Assembly: GCA_036172665.1 (NCBI GenBank)
Contig: JAYKNF010000019.1
Coordinates: 389,001-453,000 of the forward strand
DNA from: Prosopocoilus inquinatus
Taxonomy: Eukaryota; Arthropoda; Insecta; Coleoptera; Lucanidae
Reading direction: 5' to 3'
DNA: 64,000 nt
Part shown: piece after piece, positions 38,411 through 52,700 of the stretch
How the letters are laid out: every line of letters starts with the position of its first letter
Numbering within the stretch: the stretch's first letter is position 1
Notes under the pieces: generated by a model
What the model was told of the DNA's origin: nothing
Databases searched by the model: none
What the model saw: the letters and a program-made list of their open reading frames with translations, nothing else
Program-made: the position numbers and the translations under genes

Positions 38411-41400
38411 CGAAACAACACGTATTAGCGTTGTTCCTGTGATGTATCTAAACGATCCTTACTTATCTAACATGTTATTTAACGTTTGGATGGACTCCAG
38501 TAAGTCTGATGTGAGATACAAAGTTTTTGGACGCAGCAGGAGCTGGAAATAGTTTTAAACGAAACAACACGTATTAACGTTGTTCCTGTGCTGTATCTAA
38601 TCGATCCTTACTTATCTATCATGTTATTTGACGTTTCGATGGACTCCAGTAACTCTGATGTGAGATACGACGTTATCGGACGCAGCAGAAGCTGGTAATA
38701 GTTTCAATCGAAACAACACGTATTAGCGTTGTTCCTGTGATGTATCTAAACGATCCTTACTTATCTAACATGTTATTTGACGTTTGGATGGACTCCAGTA
38801 GCTCTGATGTGAGATACGAAGTTTTCGGACGCAGCAGAAGCTGGAAATAGTTTTAAACGAAGCAACACGCATTAGCGTTGTTCCTGTGATGTATCTAATC
38901 GATCCTTACACATCTATCATGTTATTTGGCATTTCGATGGACTCCAGTAACTTTGATGTGAGATACGAAGTTCTCGGACGCAGCTGAAGCTGGAAATAGT
39001 TTTAAATGAGACAACACGTATTAGCGTTGTTCCTGTGATGTATCTAATCGATCCTTACTCATCTATCATGTTATTTGGCGTTTCGATGAACTCCAGTAGC
39101 TCTGATGTGAGATACGACGTTTTCTGAGGCAGCAGAAGCTAGAAATAGTTATAAACGAAACAACACGCATTAGCGTTATTCCTGTTATGTATCTAATCGA
39201 TCCTTACTCATCTATCATGTTATTTGACGTTTGGATGGACTCCAGTAACCCTGACGTGAGATACGATGTTCTCGGACGCAGCAGAAGCTGGAAACAGTAT
39301 TAAACGAAATAACACGCATTAGCGTTGTTCCTGTGATGTATCTAATCGATCCTTACTCATCTATCATGTTACTTGACGTTTGGATGGACTCCAGTAACTC
39401 TGATGAGAGATACAAAGATTTCGGACGCAGCAGAAGATGGAAATAGTTTTGAACGAAACAACACCTATTAGCGTTGTTCCTGTGATGTATCTAAACGATC
39501 CTTACTTATCTAACATGTTATTTGACGTTTGGATGGACTACAGTAACTCTGATGTAAGATACAAAGATTTCGGACGCAGCAGAAGCTGGAAATAGTTTTG
39601 AACGAAACAACACGTATTAGCGTTGTTCCTGTGATGTATCTAAACGATCCTTACTTTTCTATCATGTTATTTGACGTTTCGATGGACTCCAGTAACTCTG
39701 ATGTGAGATACGACGTTTTCGGACGCAGCAGAAGCTGGAAATAGTTTTAAACGAAACAACACGTATTAGCGATGTTCCTGTGATGTATCTAAACGATCCT
39801 TACTCATCTATCATGTTATTAGACGTTTGGACGGACTCCAGTAACTCTGATGTGAGATACAAAGTTCTCGGACGCAGTAGAAGCTGGAAATAGTTTTGAA
39901 CGAAACAACACGTATTAGCGTTGTTCCTGTGATGTATCTAAACGATCCTTACTTATCTAACATGTTATTTAACGTTTGGATGGACTCCAGTAAGTCTGAT
40001 GTGAGATACAAAGTTTTTGGACGCAGCAGGAGCTGGAAATAGTTTTAAACGAAACAACACGTATTAGCGTTGTTCCTGTGCTGCATCTAATCGATCCTTA
40101 CTTATCTATCATGTTATTTGGCGTTTCGATGGACTCCAGTAACTTTGATGTGAGATACGAAGTTTTCGGACGCAGCAGAAGCTGGAAATAGTTTTAAACG
40201 AAGCAACACGCATTAGCGTTGTTCCTGTGATGTATCTAATTGATCCTTACTCATCTATTATGTTATTTGGCATTTCGATGGACTCTAGTAACTTTGATGT
40301 GAGATACGAAGTTCTCGGACGCAGCTGAAGCTGGAAATAGTTTTAAATGAAACAGCACGTATTAGCGTTGTTCCTGTGATGTATCTAATCGATCCTTACT
40401 CATCTATCATGTTATTTGACGTTTGGACGGACTCCAGTAACTCTGATGTGAGATACAAAGTTATCGGACGCAGCAGAAGCTAGAAATAGTTTTGAACGAA
40501 ACAACACGTATTAGCGTTGTTCCTGTGCTGCATTTAATCGATCCTTACTTATCTATCATGTTATTTGACGTTTCGATGGACTCCAGTAACCCTGACGTGA
40601 AATAAGATGTTCTCTTACGCAGCAGAAGCTGGAAATAGTTTTAAACGAAACAACACGCATTAGCGTTGTTCCTGTGATGTATCTAATCGATCCTTACTCA
40701 TCTATCATGTTATTTGACGTTTGGACGGACTCCAGTAACTCTGATGAGAGATTCAAAGTTCTCGGATGCAGTAGAAGCTGGAAATAGTTTTGAACGAAAC
40801 AACACGTATTAGCGTTGTTCCTGTGATGTATCTAATCGATCCTTACTTATCTAACATGTTATTTGACGTTTGGATGGACTCCAGTAGCTCTGATGTGAGA
40901 TACGACGTTTTCGGACGCAGCAGAAGCTGGAAATAGTTTTAAACGAAACAACACGCATTAGCGATGTTCCTGTGATGTATCTAATCGATCCTTACTCATC
41001 TATCATGTTATTAGACGTTTGGACGGACTCCAGTAACTCTGATGTGAGATACAAAGTTCTCGGACGCAGTAGAAGCTGGAAATAGTTTTGAACGAAACAA
41101 CACGTATTAGCGTTGTTCCTGTGATGTATCTAAACGATCCTTACTTATCTAACATGTTATTTAACGTTTGGATGGACTCCAGTAAGTCTGATGTGAGATA
41201 CAAAGTTTTTGGACGCAGCAGGAGCTGGAAATAGTTTTAAACGAAACAACACGTATTAGCGTTGTTCCTGTGCTGCATCTAATCGATCCTTACTTATCTA
41301 TCATGTTATTTGGCGTTTCGATGGACTCCAGTAACTTTGATGTGAGATACGAAGTTTTCGGACGCAGCTGAAGCTGGAAATAGTTTTAAATGAAACAACA

Positions 41401-42199
41401 CGTATTAGCGTTGTTCCTGTAATGTATCTAATCGATCCTTACTCATCTATCATGTTATTTGGCCTTTCGATGGACTCCAGTAGCTCTGATGAGAGATACG
41501 ACGTTTTCGGACGCAGCAGAAGCTGGAAATAGTTTTAAACGAAACAACACGCATTAGCGTTGTTCCTGTGATGTATCTAATCGATCCTTACTCATCTATC
41601 ATGTTATTTGGCATTTCGATGAACTCCAGTAACTTTGATGTGAGATACGAAGTTCTCGGACGCAGCTGAAGCTGGAAATAGTTTTAAATGAAACAGCACG
41701 TATTAGCGTTGTTCCTGTGATGTATCTAATCGATCCTTACTCATCTATCATGTTATTTGACGTTTGGATGGACTCCAGTAACCCTGACGTGAGATACGAT
41801 GTTCTCGGACGCAGCAGAAGCTGGAAACAGTTTTAAACGAAACAACACGCATTAGCGTTGTTCCTGTGATGTATCTAATCGATCCTTACTCATCTATCAT
41901 GTTATTTGGCGTTTCGATGGAATCCAGTAACTTAGATGTGAGATACGAAGTTCTCGGACGGAGCTGAAGCTAGAAATAGTTTTAAACGAAACAACACGCA
42001 TTAGCGTTGTTCCTGTGATGTATTTAAACGATCCTTACTTATCTAACATGTTATTTGACGTTTGGACGGACTCCAGTAACTCTGATGTGAGATACAAAGT
42101 TATCGGACGCAGCAGAAGCTAGAAATAGTTTTGAACGAAACAACACGTATTAGCGTTGTTCCTGTGATGTATCTAATCGATCCTTACTCATCTATCATG

Positions 42200-45100
42200 T
42201 TATTTGGCGTTTCGATGGACTCCAGTAACTCTGATGTGAGATACGACGTTTTCGGACGCAGCAGAAGCTGGAAATAGTTTTAAAAGAAACAACACGTATT
42301 AGCGTTGTTACTGTGATGTATCTAATCGATCCTCACTCATCTATCATGTTATTTGACGTTTGGATGGACTCCAGTAACTCTGATGAGAGATACAAAGATT
42401 TCGGACGCAGCAGAAGCTGGAAATAGTTTTAAACGCAACAACACGCATTAGCGTTGTTCCTGGGATGTATCTAATCGATCCTTACTCATCTATCATGTTG
42501 TTTGACGTTTGGACGGACTCCAGTAACTCTGATGAGAGATTCAAAGTTCTCGGACGCAGTGGAAGCTAGAAATAGTTTTAAACGAAACAACACGTATTAG
42601 CGTTGTTCCTGTGCTGTATCTAATCGATCCTTACTCATCTATCATGTTATTTGACGTTTGGACGGATTCCAGTAGCTCTGATGTGAGATACGACGTTTTC
42701 GGACGCAGCAGAGGCTGGAAATAGTTTTAAACGAAACAACACGCATTAGCGTTGTTCCTGGGATGTATCTAATCGATCCTTACTCATCTATCATGTTATT
42801 TGACGTTTGGACGGACTCCAGTAACTCTGATGTGAGATACAAAGTTTTTGGACGCAGCAGGAGCTGGAAATAGTTTTAAACGAAACAACACGTATTAGCG
42901 TTGTTCCTGTGCTGTATCTAATCGATCCTTAATCATATATCATGTTATTTGGCGTTTCGATGGACTCCAGTAGCTCTGATGTGAGATACGACGTTTTCGG
43001 ACGCAGCAGAAGCTGGAAATAGTTTTAAACGAAACAACACGCATTAGCGTTGTTCCTGTGATGTATCTAATCGATCCTTACTCATCTATCATGTTATTTA
43101 TCGTTTCGATGGACTCCAGTAACTCTGATGTGAGATACGACGATTTCGGACGCAGCAGAAGCTGGAAATAGTTTTAAACGAAATAACACGTATTAGCGTT
43201 GTTCCTGTGATGTATCTAATCGATCCTTACTCATCTATCATGTTATTTGGCGTTTCGATGGACTCCAGTAACTCTGATGTGAGATACGACGTTTTCGGAC
43301 GCAGCAGAAGCTGGAAATAGTTTTAAACGAAACAACACGTATTAGCGTTGTTCCTGTGATGTATCTAATCGATCCTTACTCATCTATCATGTTATTTGAC
43401 GTTTGGATGGACTCCAGTAACTCTGATGAGAGATACAAAGATTTCGGACGCAGCAGAAGCTGGAAATAGTTTTGAACGAAACAACACCTATTAGCGATGT
43501 TCCTGTGATGTATCTAAACGATCCTTACTCATCTATCATATTATTTGACGTTTGGACGGACTCCAGTAACTCTGATGTGAGATACAAAATTCTCGGACGC
43601 AGCAGAAGCTGGAAATAGTTTTGAACGAAACAACACGTATTAGCGTTGTTCCTGTGATGTATCTGAACGATCCTTACTTATCTAACATGTTATTTAACGT
43701 TTGGATGGACTCCAGTAAGTCTGATGTGAGATACAAAGTTTTTGGACGCAGCAAGAGCTGGAAATACTTTTAAACGAAACAACACGTATTAGCGTTGTTC
43801 CTGTGCTGTATCTAATCGATCCTTACTTATCTGTCATGTTATTTGACGTTTCGATGGACTCCAGTAACTCTGATGTGAGATACGACGTTTTCGGACGCAG
43901 CAGAAGCTGGTAATAGTTTCAATCGAAACAACACGTATTAGCGTTGTTCCTGTGATGTATCTAATTGATCCTTACTCATCTATCATGTTATTTGACGTTT
44001 GGATGGACTCCAGTAACTCTGATGAGAGATACAAAGATTTCGGACGCAGCAGAAGCTGGAAATAGTTTTGAACTAAACAACACGTATTAGCGTTGTTCCT
44101 GTGATGTATCTAAACGATCCTTACTTATCTAACATGTTATTTGACGTTTGGATGGACTCCAGTAAGTCTGATGTGAGATACAAAGTTTTGGGACGCAGCA
44201 GGAGCTGGAAATAGTTTTAAACAAAACAACATGTATTAGCGTTGTTCCTGTGCTGTATCTAATCGATCCTTACTTATCTATTATGTTATTTGACGTTTGG
44301 ATGGACTCCAGTAACCCTGAAGTGAGATACGAAGTTCTCGGACGCAGCAGAAGCTGGAAATAGTTTTAAATGAAACAACACGCATTAGCGTTGTTCCTGT
44401 GATGTATCTAATCGATCCTTACTCATATATCATGTTACTTGGCGTTTCGATGGACTCCAGTAGCTCTTATGTGAGATACGACGTTTACGGACGCAGCAGA
44501 AGCTGGAAATAGTTTTAAACGAAACAACACGCATTAGCGTTGTTCCTGTGATGTATCTAATCGATTATTACTCATCTATCATGTTATTTGACGTTTGGAT
44601 GGACTCCAGTAACTCTGATGAGAGATACAAAGTTCTCGGACGCAGTAGAAGCTGGAAATAGTTTTGAACGAAACAACACGTATTAGCGTTGTTCCTGTGA
44701 TGTATCTAAACGATCCTTACTTATCTAACATGTTATTTGACGTTTGGATGAACTCCAGTAAGTCTGATGTGAGATACAAAGTTTTTGGACGCAGCAGGAG
44801 CTGGAAATAGTTTTGAACGAAACAACACGTATTAGCGTTGTTCCTGTGCTGTATCTAATCGATCCTTACTCATATATCATGTTATTTGGCGTTTCGATGG
44901 ACTCCAGTAGCTCTGATGTGAGATACGACGTTCTCGGACGCAGCAGAAGCTGGAAATAGTTTTAAACGAAACAACACGCATTAGCGTTGTTCCTGTGATG
45001 TATCTAATCGATCCTTACTCATCTATCATGTTATTTGACGTTTGGACGGACTCCAGTAACTCTGATGAGAGATTCAAAGTTCTCGGACGCAGTAGAAGCT

Positions 45101-46500
45101 GGAAATAGTTTTGAACGAAACAACACGTATTAGCGTTGTTCCTGCTATGTATCTAAACGATCCTTACTTATCTAACATGTTATTTGACGTTTGGATGGAC
45201 TCCAGTAACCCTGACGTGAGATACAAAGTATTTGGACGCAGCAGGAGCTGGAAATAGTTTTAAACGAAACAACACGTATTAGCGTTGTTCCTGTGATGTA
45301 TCTAATCGATCCTTACTCATCTATCATGTTATTTGACGTTTGGATGGACTCCAGTAGCTCTGATGTGATATACGAAGTTTTCGGACGCAGCAGAAGCTGG
45401 AAATAGTTTTAAACGAAGCAACACGCATTAGCGTTGTTCCTGTGATGTATCTAATCGATCCTTACTTATCTATTATGTTATTTGACGTTTGGATGGACTC
45501 CAGTAACCCTGACGTGAGATACGAAGTTCTCGGACGCAGCAGAAGCTGGAAATAGTTTTAAATGAAACAACACGCATTAGCGTTGTTCCTGTGATGTATC
45601 TAATCGATCCTTACTCATCTATCATGTTATTTGGCGTTTCGATGGACTCCAGTAACTTTGATGTGAGATACAAAGTTATTGGACGCAGCAGAAGCTGGAA
45701 ATAGTTTTAAACGAAACAACACGTATTAGCGTTGTTCCTGTGATGTATCTAAATGATCCTTGCTCATCTATCATGTTATTTGACGTTTGGACGGACTCCA
45801 GTAACTCTGATGTGAGATACAAAGTTCTCGGACGCAGCAGGAGCTGGAAATAGTTTTAAACGAAACAACACGTATTAGCGTTGTTCCTGTGCTGTATCTA
45901 ATCGATCCTTACTCATATATCATGTTACTTGGCGTTTCGATGGACTCCAGTAGCTCTGATGTGAGATACGAAGTTTTCAGACGCAGCAGAAGCTGGAAAT
46001 AGTTTTAAACGAAGCAACACGCATTAGCGTTGTTCCTGTGATGTATCTAATCGATCCTTACTCATCTATTATGTTATTTGGCATTTCGATGGACTCTAGT
46101 AACTTTGATGTGAGATACGAAGTTCTCGGACGCAGCTGAAGCAGGAAATAGTTTTAAATGAAACAACACGTATTAGCGTTGTTCCTGTAATGTATCTAAT
46201 CGATCCTTACTCATCTATCATGTTATTTGGCGTTTCGATGGACTCCAGTAGCTCTGATGTGAGATACGACGTTTTCGGACGCAGCAGAAGCTGGAAATAG
46301 TTTTAAACGAAACAACACGCATTAGCGTTGTTCCTGTGATGTATCTAATCGATCCTTACTTATCTGTCATGTTATTTGACATTTCGATGGACTCCAGTAA
46401 CTCTGATGTGATATACGACGTTATCGGACGCAGCAGCAGCTGGAAATAGTTTTAAACGAAACAACACATATTAGCGTTGTTCCTGTGATGTATCTAATCG
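42200..46500 (+). repeat. Region V: further mosaic copy of the Region III/IV sequence
   Basis: Anchors align with Region III at offsets of 17,580 bp (AATCG at 26,341 and 43,921) and 17,282 bp (CAAAGTATTT at 27,942 and 45,224). Both are whole-monomer distances after correcting for the 2-bp deletion. CACCTATTAGCGATG near 43,488 and GACTAAACAACACG-type variants near 44,070 extend the match. About two monomers are missing here relative to Region III between the two anchors. Confidence 0.8.
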
Positions 46501-47310
46501 ATCCTTACTCATCTATCATGTTATTTGACGTTTGGACGGACTCCAGTAACTCTGATGTGAGATACAAAGTTATCGGACGCAGCAGAAGCTAGAAATAGTT
46601 TTGAACGAAACAACACGTATTAGCGTTGTTCCTGTGCTGCATCTAATCGATCCTTACTTATCTATCATGTTATTTGACGTTTCGATATACTCCAGTAACC
46701 CTGACGTGAGATACGATGTTCTCGGACGCAGCAGAAGCTGGAAATAGTTTTAAACGAAACAACACGCATTAGCGTTGTTCCTGTGATGTATCTAATCGAT
46801 CCTTACTCATCTATCATGTTATTTGGCGTTTCGATGGACTCCAGTAACTTTGATGTGAGATACGAAGTTCTCGGACGCAGCTGAAGCTGGAAATAGTTTT
46901 AAATGAAACAACACGTATTAGCGTTGTTCCTGTGATGTATCTAATCGATCCTTACTCATCTATCATGTTATTTGACGTTTGGACGGACTTCAGTAACTCT
47001 GATGAGAGATACAAAGTTCTCGGACGCAGTAGAAGCTGGAAATAGTTTTGAACGAAAGAACACGTATTATTGTTGTTCCTGTGATGTATCTAAACGATCC
47101 TTACTTATCTAACATGTTATTTGACGTTTGGATGGACTCCAGTAACTCTGATGTGAGATACAAAGTTATCGGACGCAGCAGAAGCTAGAAATAGTTTTGA
47201 ACGAAACAACACGTATTAGCGTTGTTCCTGTGCTGCATCTGATCGATCCTTACTTATCTATCATGTTATTTGACGTTTCGATGGACTCCAGTAACCCTGA
47301 CGTGAGATAC

Positions 47311-48105
47311 GATGTTCTCTTATGCAGCAGAAGCTGGAAATAGTTTTAAACGAAACAACACGCATTAGCGTTGTTCCTGTGATGTATCTAATCGATCCTT
47401 ACTCATCTATCATGTTATTTGGCGTTTCGATGGACTCCAGTAACTTTGATGTGAGATACGAAATTCTCGGACGCAGCTGAAACTGGAAATAGTTTTAAAT
47501 GAAACAACACGTATTAGCGTTGTTCCTGTGATGTACCTAATCGATCCTTACTCATCTATCATGTTATTTGGCGTTTCGATGGACTCCAGTAGCTCTGATG
47601 TGAGATACAAAGTTTTTGGACGCAGCAGGAGCTGGAAATAGTTTTAAACGAAACAGCACGTATTACCGTTGTTCCTGTGCTGTATCTAATCGATCCTTAC
47701 TCATATATCATGCTACTTGGCGTTTCGATGGACTCCAGTAGCTCTGATGTGAGATACGAAGTTTTCGGACGCAGCAGAAGCTGGAAATAGTTTTAAACGA
47801 AGCAACACGCATTAGCGTTGTTCCTGTGATGTATCTAATCGATCCTTACTCATCTATCATGTTATTTGGCATTTCGATGGACTCCAGTAACTTTGATGTG
47901 AGATACGAAGTTCTCGGACGCAGCTGAAGCTGGAAATAGTTTTAAATGAAACAACACGTATTAGCGTTGTTCCTGTGATGTATTTAATCGATCCTTACTC
48001 ACCTATCATGTTATTTGGCGTTTCGATGGACTCCAGTAGCTCTGATGTGAGATACGACGTTTTCTGAGGCAGCAGAAGCTGGAAATAGTTATAAACGAAA
48101 CAACA
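47311..48105 (+). repeat. 11-monomer duplication, left copy
   Basis: This stretch matches 48,949-49,743 at an offset of 1,638 bp (11 monomers less the 1-bp deletion). Shared features in order are GATGTTCTCTTA, CAGCTGAAACTGG, a chimeric unit with TAGCTCTG joined to ACAAAGTTTTTGG, AAACAGCACG, GGCATTTCG, TTTAATCGATCC with CTCACCTATC, and TTTTCTGAGGCAGC. Several substitutions separate the copies. Confidence 0.87.
47578..47726 (+). repeat. Chimeric monomer (subfamily 1 start, subfamily 5 body)
   Basis: This unit begins CGATGG and TAGCTCTG like subfamily 1, then switches to TACAAAGTTTTTGG, CAGCAGGAGCTGG and GTGCTG like subfamily 5. The switch lies between offsets about 14 and 31. An equivalent unit starts at 49,216, consistent with the 11-monomer duplication. 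The structure implies exchange or conversion inside a monomer. Confidence 0.8.
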
Positions 48106-48262
48106 CGCATTAGCGTTGTTCCTGTGATGTATCTAATCGATCCTTACTCATCTATCATGTTATTTGACGTTTGGATGGACTCCAGTAACCCTGACGTGAG
48201 ATACGATGTTCTCGGACGCAGCAGAAGCTGGAAACAGTTTTAAACGAAATAACACGCATTAG

Positions 48263-48264
48263 CT
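48263..48264. other. 1-bp deletion in a monomer
   Basis: The unit reads ATTAGCTTGTTCC where others read ATTAGCGTTGTTCC, a loss of one G. It accounts for a 1-bp shift of all later monomer starts up to the right edge. A sequencing or assembly error cannot be excluded for a single base. Confidence 0.85.
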
Positions 48265-48948
48265 TGTTCCTGTGATGTATCTAATCGATCCTTACTCATC
48301 TATCATGTTATTTGACGTTTGGATGGACTCCAGTAACTCTGATGAGAGATACAAAGATTTCGGACGCAGCAGAAGCTGGAAATAGTTTTGAACGAATCAA
48401 CACCTATTAGCGTTGTTCCTGTGATGTATCTAAACGATCCTTACTTATCTAACATGTTATTTGACGTTTGGATGGACTCCAGTAACTCTGATGTAAGATA
48501 CAAAGATTTCGGACGCAGCAGAAGCTGGAAATAGTTTTGAACGAAACAACACGTATTAGCGTTGTTCCTGTGATGTATCTAAACGATCCTTACTTTTCTA
48601 TCATGTTATTTGACGTTTCGATGGACTCCAGTAACTCTGATGTGAGATACGACGTTTTCGGACGCAGCAGAAGCTGGAAATAGTTTTAAACGAAACAACA
48701 CGTATTAGCGATGTTCCTGTGATGTATCTAAACGATCCTTACTCATCTATCATGTTATTAGACGTTTGGACGGACTCCAGTAACTCTGATGTGAGATACA
48801 AAGTTCTCGGACGCAGTAGAAGCTGGAAATAGTTTTGAACGAAACAACACGTATTAGCGTTGTTCCTGTGATGTATCTAAACGATCCTTACTTATCTATC
48901 ATGTTATTTGACGTTTGGATGGACTCCAGTAACCCTGACGTGAGATAC

Positions 48949-49743
48949 GATGTTCTCTTACGCAGCAGAAGCTGGAAATAGTTTTAAACGAAACAACACG
49001 CATTAGCGTTGTTCCTGTGATGTATCTAATCGATCCTTACTCATCTATCATGTTATTTGGCGTTTCGATGGACTCCAGTAACTTTGATGTGAGATACGAA
49101 GTTCTCGGACGCAGCTGAAACTGGAAATAGTTTTAAATGAAACAACACGTATTAGCGTTGTTCCTGTGATGTATCTAATCGATCCTTACTCATCTATCAT
49201 GTTATTTGGCGTTTCGATGGACTCCAGTAGCTCTGATGTGAGATACAAAGTTTTTGGACGCAGCAGGAGCTGGAAATAGTTTTAAACGAAACAGCACGTA
49301 TTAGCGTTGTTGCTGTGCTGTATCTAATCGATCCTTACTCATATATCATGTTACTTGGCGTTTCGATGGACTCCAGTAGCTCTGATGTGAGATACGAAGT
49401 TTTCGGACGCAGCAGAAGCTGGAAATAGTTTTAAACGAAGCAACACGCATTAGCGTTGTTCATGTGATGTATCTAATCGATCCTTACTCATCTATCATGT
49501 TATTTGGCATTTCGATGGACTCCAGTAACTTTGATGTGAGATACGAAGTTCTCGGACGCAGCTGAAGCTGGAAATAGTTTTAAATGAAACAACACGTATT
49601 AGCGTTGTTCCTGTGATGTATTTAATCGATCCTTACTCACCTATCATGTTATTTGGCGTTTCGATGGACTCCAGTAGCTCTGATGTGAGATACGACGTTT
49701 TCTGAGGCAGCAGAAGCTGGAAATAGTTATAAACGAAACAACA
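48949..49743 (+). repeat. 11-monomer duplication, right copy
   Basis: This is the partner of 47,311-48,105, with the same ordered variants. It lacks the changes TTATGC, AAATTC and TACCTAA seen in the left copy and has its own GTTGCTGTGCTG and TTCATGTG. After about 49.75 kb the sequence resembles 46.96-47.07 kb instead, so the unit was rearranged after duplication. Confidence 0.87.
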
Positions 49744-52700
49744 CGCATTAGCGTTGTTCCTGTGATGTATCTAATCGATCCTTACTCATCTATCATGTTA
49801 TTTGACGTTTGGACGGACTCCAGTAACTCTGATGAGAGATACAAAGTTCTCGGACGCAGTAGAAGCTGGAAATAGTTTTGAACGAAAGAACACGTATTAT
49901 TGTTGTTCCTGTGATGTATCTAAACGATCCTTACTTATCTAACATGTTATTTGACGTTTGGATGGACTCCAGTAAGTCTGATGTGAGATACAAAGTTTTT
50001 GGACGCAGCAGGAGCTGGAAATAGTTTTAAACGAAACAACACGTATTAGCGTTGTTCCTGTGCTGTATCTAATCGATCCTTACTCACATATCATGTTACT
50101 TGGCGTTTCGATGGACTCCAGTAGCTCTGATGTGAGATACGAAGTTTTCGGACGCAGCAGAAGCTGGAAATAGTTTTAAACGAAGCAACACGCATTAGCG
50201 TTGTTCCTGTGATGTATCTAATCGATCCTTACTCATCTATTATGTTATTTGGCATTTCGATGGACTCTAGTAACTTTGATGTGAGATACGAAGTTCTCGG
50301 ACGCAGCTGAAGCTGGAAATAGTTTTAAATGAAACAACACGTATTAGCGTTGTTCCTGTAATGTATCTAATCGATCCTTACTCATCTATCATGTTATTTG
50401 GCGTTTCGATGGACTCCAGTAGCTCTGATGTGAGATACGACGTTTTCGGACGCAGCAGAAGCTGGAAATAGTTTTAAACGAAACAACACGCATTAGCGTT
50501 GTTCCTGTGATGTATCTAATCGATCCTTACTCATCTATCATGTTATTTGGCATTTCGATGGACTCTAGTAACTTTGATGTGAGATACGAAGTTCTCGGAC
50601 GCAGCTGAAGCTGGAAATAGTTTTAAATGAAACAACACGTATTAGCGTTGTTCCTGTGATGTATCTAATCGATCCCTACTCATCTATCATGTTATTTGGC
50701 GTTTCGATGGACTCCAGTAGCTCTGATGTGAGATACGACGTTTTCTGAGGCAGCAGAAGCTGGAAATAGTTATAAACGAAACAACACGCATTAGCGTTGT
50801 TCCTGTGATGTATCTAATCGATCCTTACTCATCTATCATGTTATTTGACGTTTGGATGGACTCCAGTAACCCTGACGTGAGATACGATGTTCTCGGACGC
50901 AGCAGAAGCTGGAAACAGTTTTAAACGAAACAACACGCATTAGCGTTGTTCCTGTGATGTATCTAATCGATCCTTACTCATCTATCATGTTATTTGGCGT
51001 TTCGATGGAATCCAGTAACTTAGATGTGAGATACGAAGTTCTCGGACGGAGCTGAAGCTAGAAATAGTTTTAAACGAAACAACACGCATTAGCGTTGTTC
51101 CTGTGATGTATCTAAACGATCCTTACTTATCTAACATGTTATTTGACGTTTGGACGGACTCCAGTAACTCTGATGTGAGATACAAAGTTATCGGGCGCAG
51201 CAGAAGCTAGAAATAGTTTTGAACGAAACAACACGTATTAGCGTTGTTCCTGTGATGTATCTAATCGATCCTTACTCATCTATCATGTTATTTGGCGTTT
51301 CGATGGACTCCAGTAACTTTGATGTGAGATACGAAGTTCTCGGACGCAGCAGAAGCTGGAAATAGTTTTAAACGAAACAACACGCATTAGCGTTGTTCCT
51401 GTGATGTATCTAATCGATCCTTACTCATCTATCATGTTATTTGACGTTTGGACGGACTCCAGTAACTCTGATGAGAGATTCAAATTTCTCGGACGCAGTA
51501 GAAGCTGGAAATAGTTTTGAACGAAACAACACGTATTAGCGTTGTTCCTGTGATGTATCTAAACGATCCTTACTTATCTAACATGTTATTTGACGTTTGG
51601 ATGGACTCCAGTAGCTCTGATGTGAGATACGACGTTTTCGGACGCAGCAGAAGCTGGAAATAGTTTTAAACGAAACAACACGTACTAGCGTTGTTCCTGT
51701 GCTGTATCTAATCGATCCTTACTCATATATCATGTTATTTGGCGTTTCGATGGACTCCAGTAGCTCTGATGTGAGATACGACGTTTTCGGACGCAGCAGA
51801 AGCTGGAAATAGTTTTAAACGAAACAACACGCATTAGAGTTGTTCCTGTGATGTATCTAATCGATCCTTACTCATCTATCATGTTATTTGGCGTTTCGAT
51901 GGACTCCAATAGCTCTGATGTGAGATACGACGTTTTCGGCCGCAGCAGAATCTGGAAATAGTTTTAAACGAAACAACACGCATTAGCGTTGTTCCTGTGA
52001 TGTATCTAATCGATACTTACTCATCTATCATGTTATTTGGCGTTTCGATGGACTCCAGTAACTCTGATGTGAGATACGACGTTTTCGGACGCAGCAGAAG
52101 CTGGAAATAGTTTTAAACGAAACAACACGTATTAGCGTTGTTCCTGTGATGTATCTAATCGATCCTCACTCATCTATCATGTTATTTGACGTTTGGATGG
52201 ACTCCAGTAACTCTGATGAGAGATACAAAGATTTCGGACGCAGCAGAAGCTGGAAATAGTTTTAAACGCAACAACACGCATTAGCGTTGTTCCTGGGATG
52301 TATCTAATCGATCCTTACTCATCTATCATGTTATTTGACGTTTGGACGGACTCCAGTAACTCTGATGAGAGATACAAAGTTCTCGGACGCAGTAGAAGCT
52401 GGAAATAATTTTGAACGAAAGAACACGTATTATTGTTGTTCCTGTGATGTATCTAAACGATCCTTACTTATCTAACATGTTATTTGACGTTTGGATGGAC
52501 TCCAGTAAGTCTGATTTGAGATACAAGGTTTTTGGACGCAGCAGGAGCTGGAAATAGTTTTAAACGAAACAACATGTATTAGCGTTGTTCCTGTGCTGTA
52601 TCTAATCGATCCTTACTCATATATCATGTTACTTGGCGTTTCGATGGACTCCAGTAGCTCTGATGTGAGATACGAAGTTTTCGGACGCAGCAGAAGCTGG

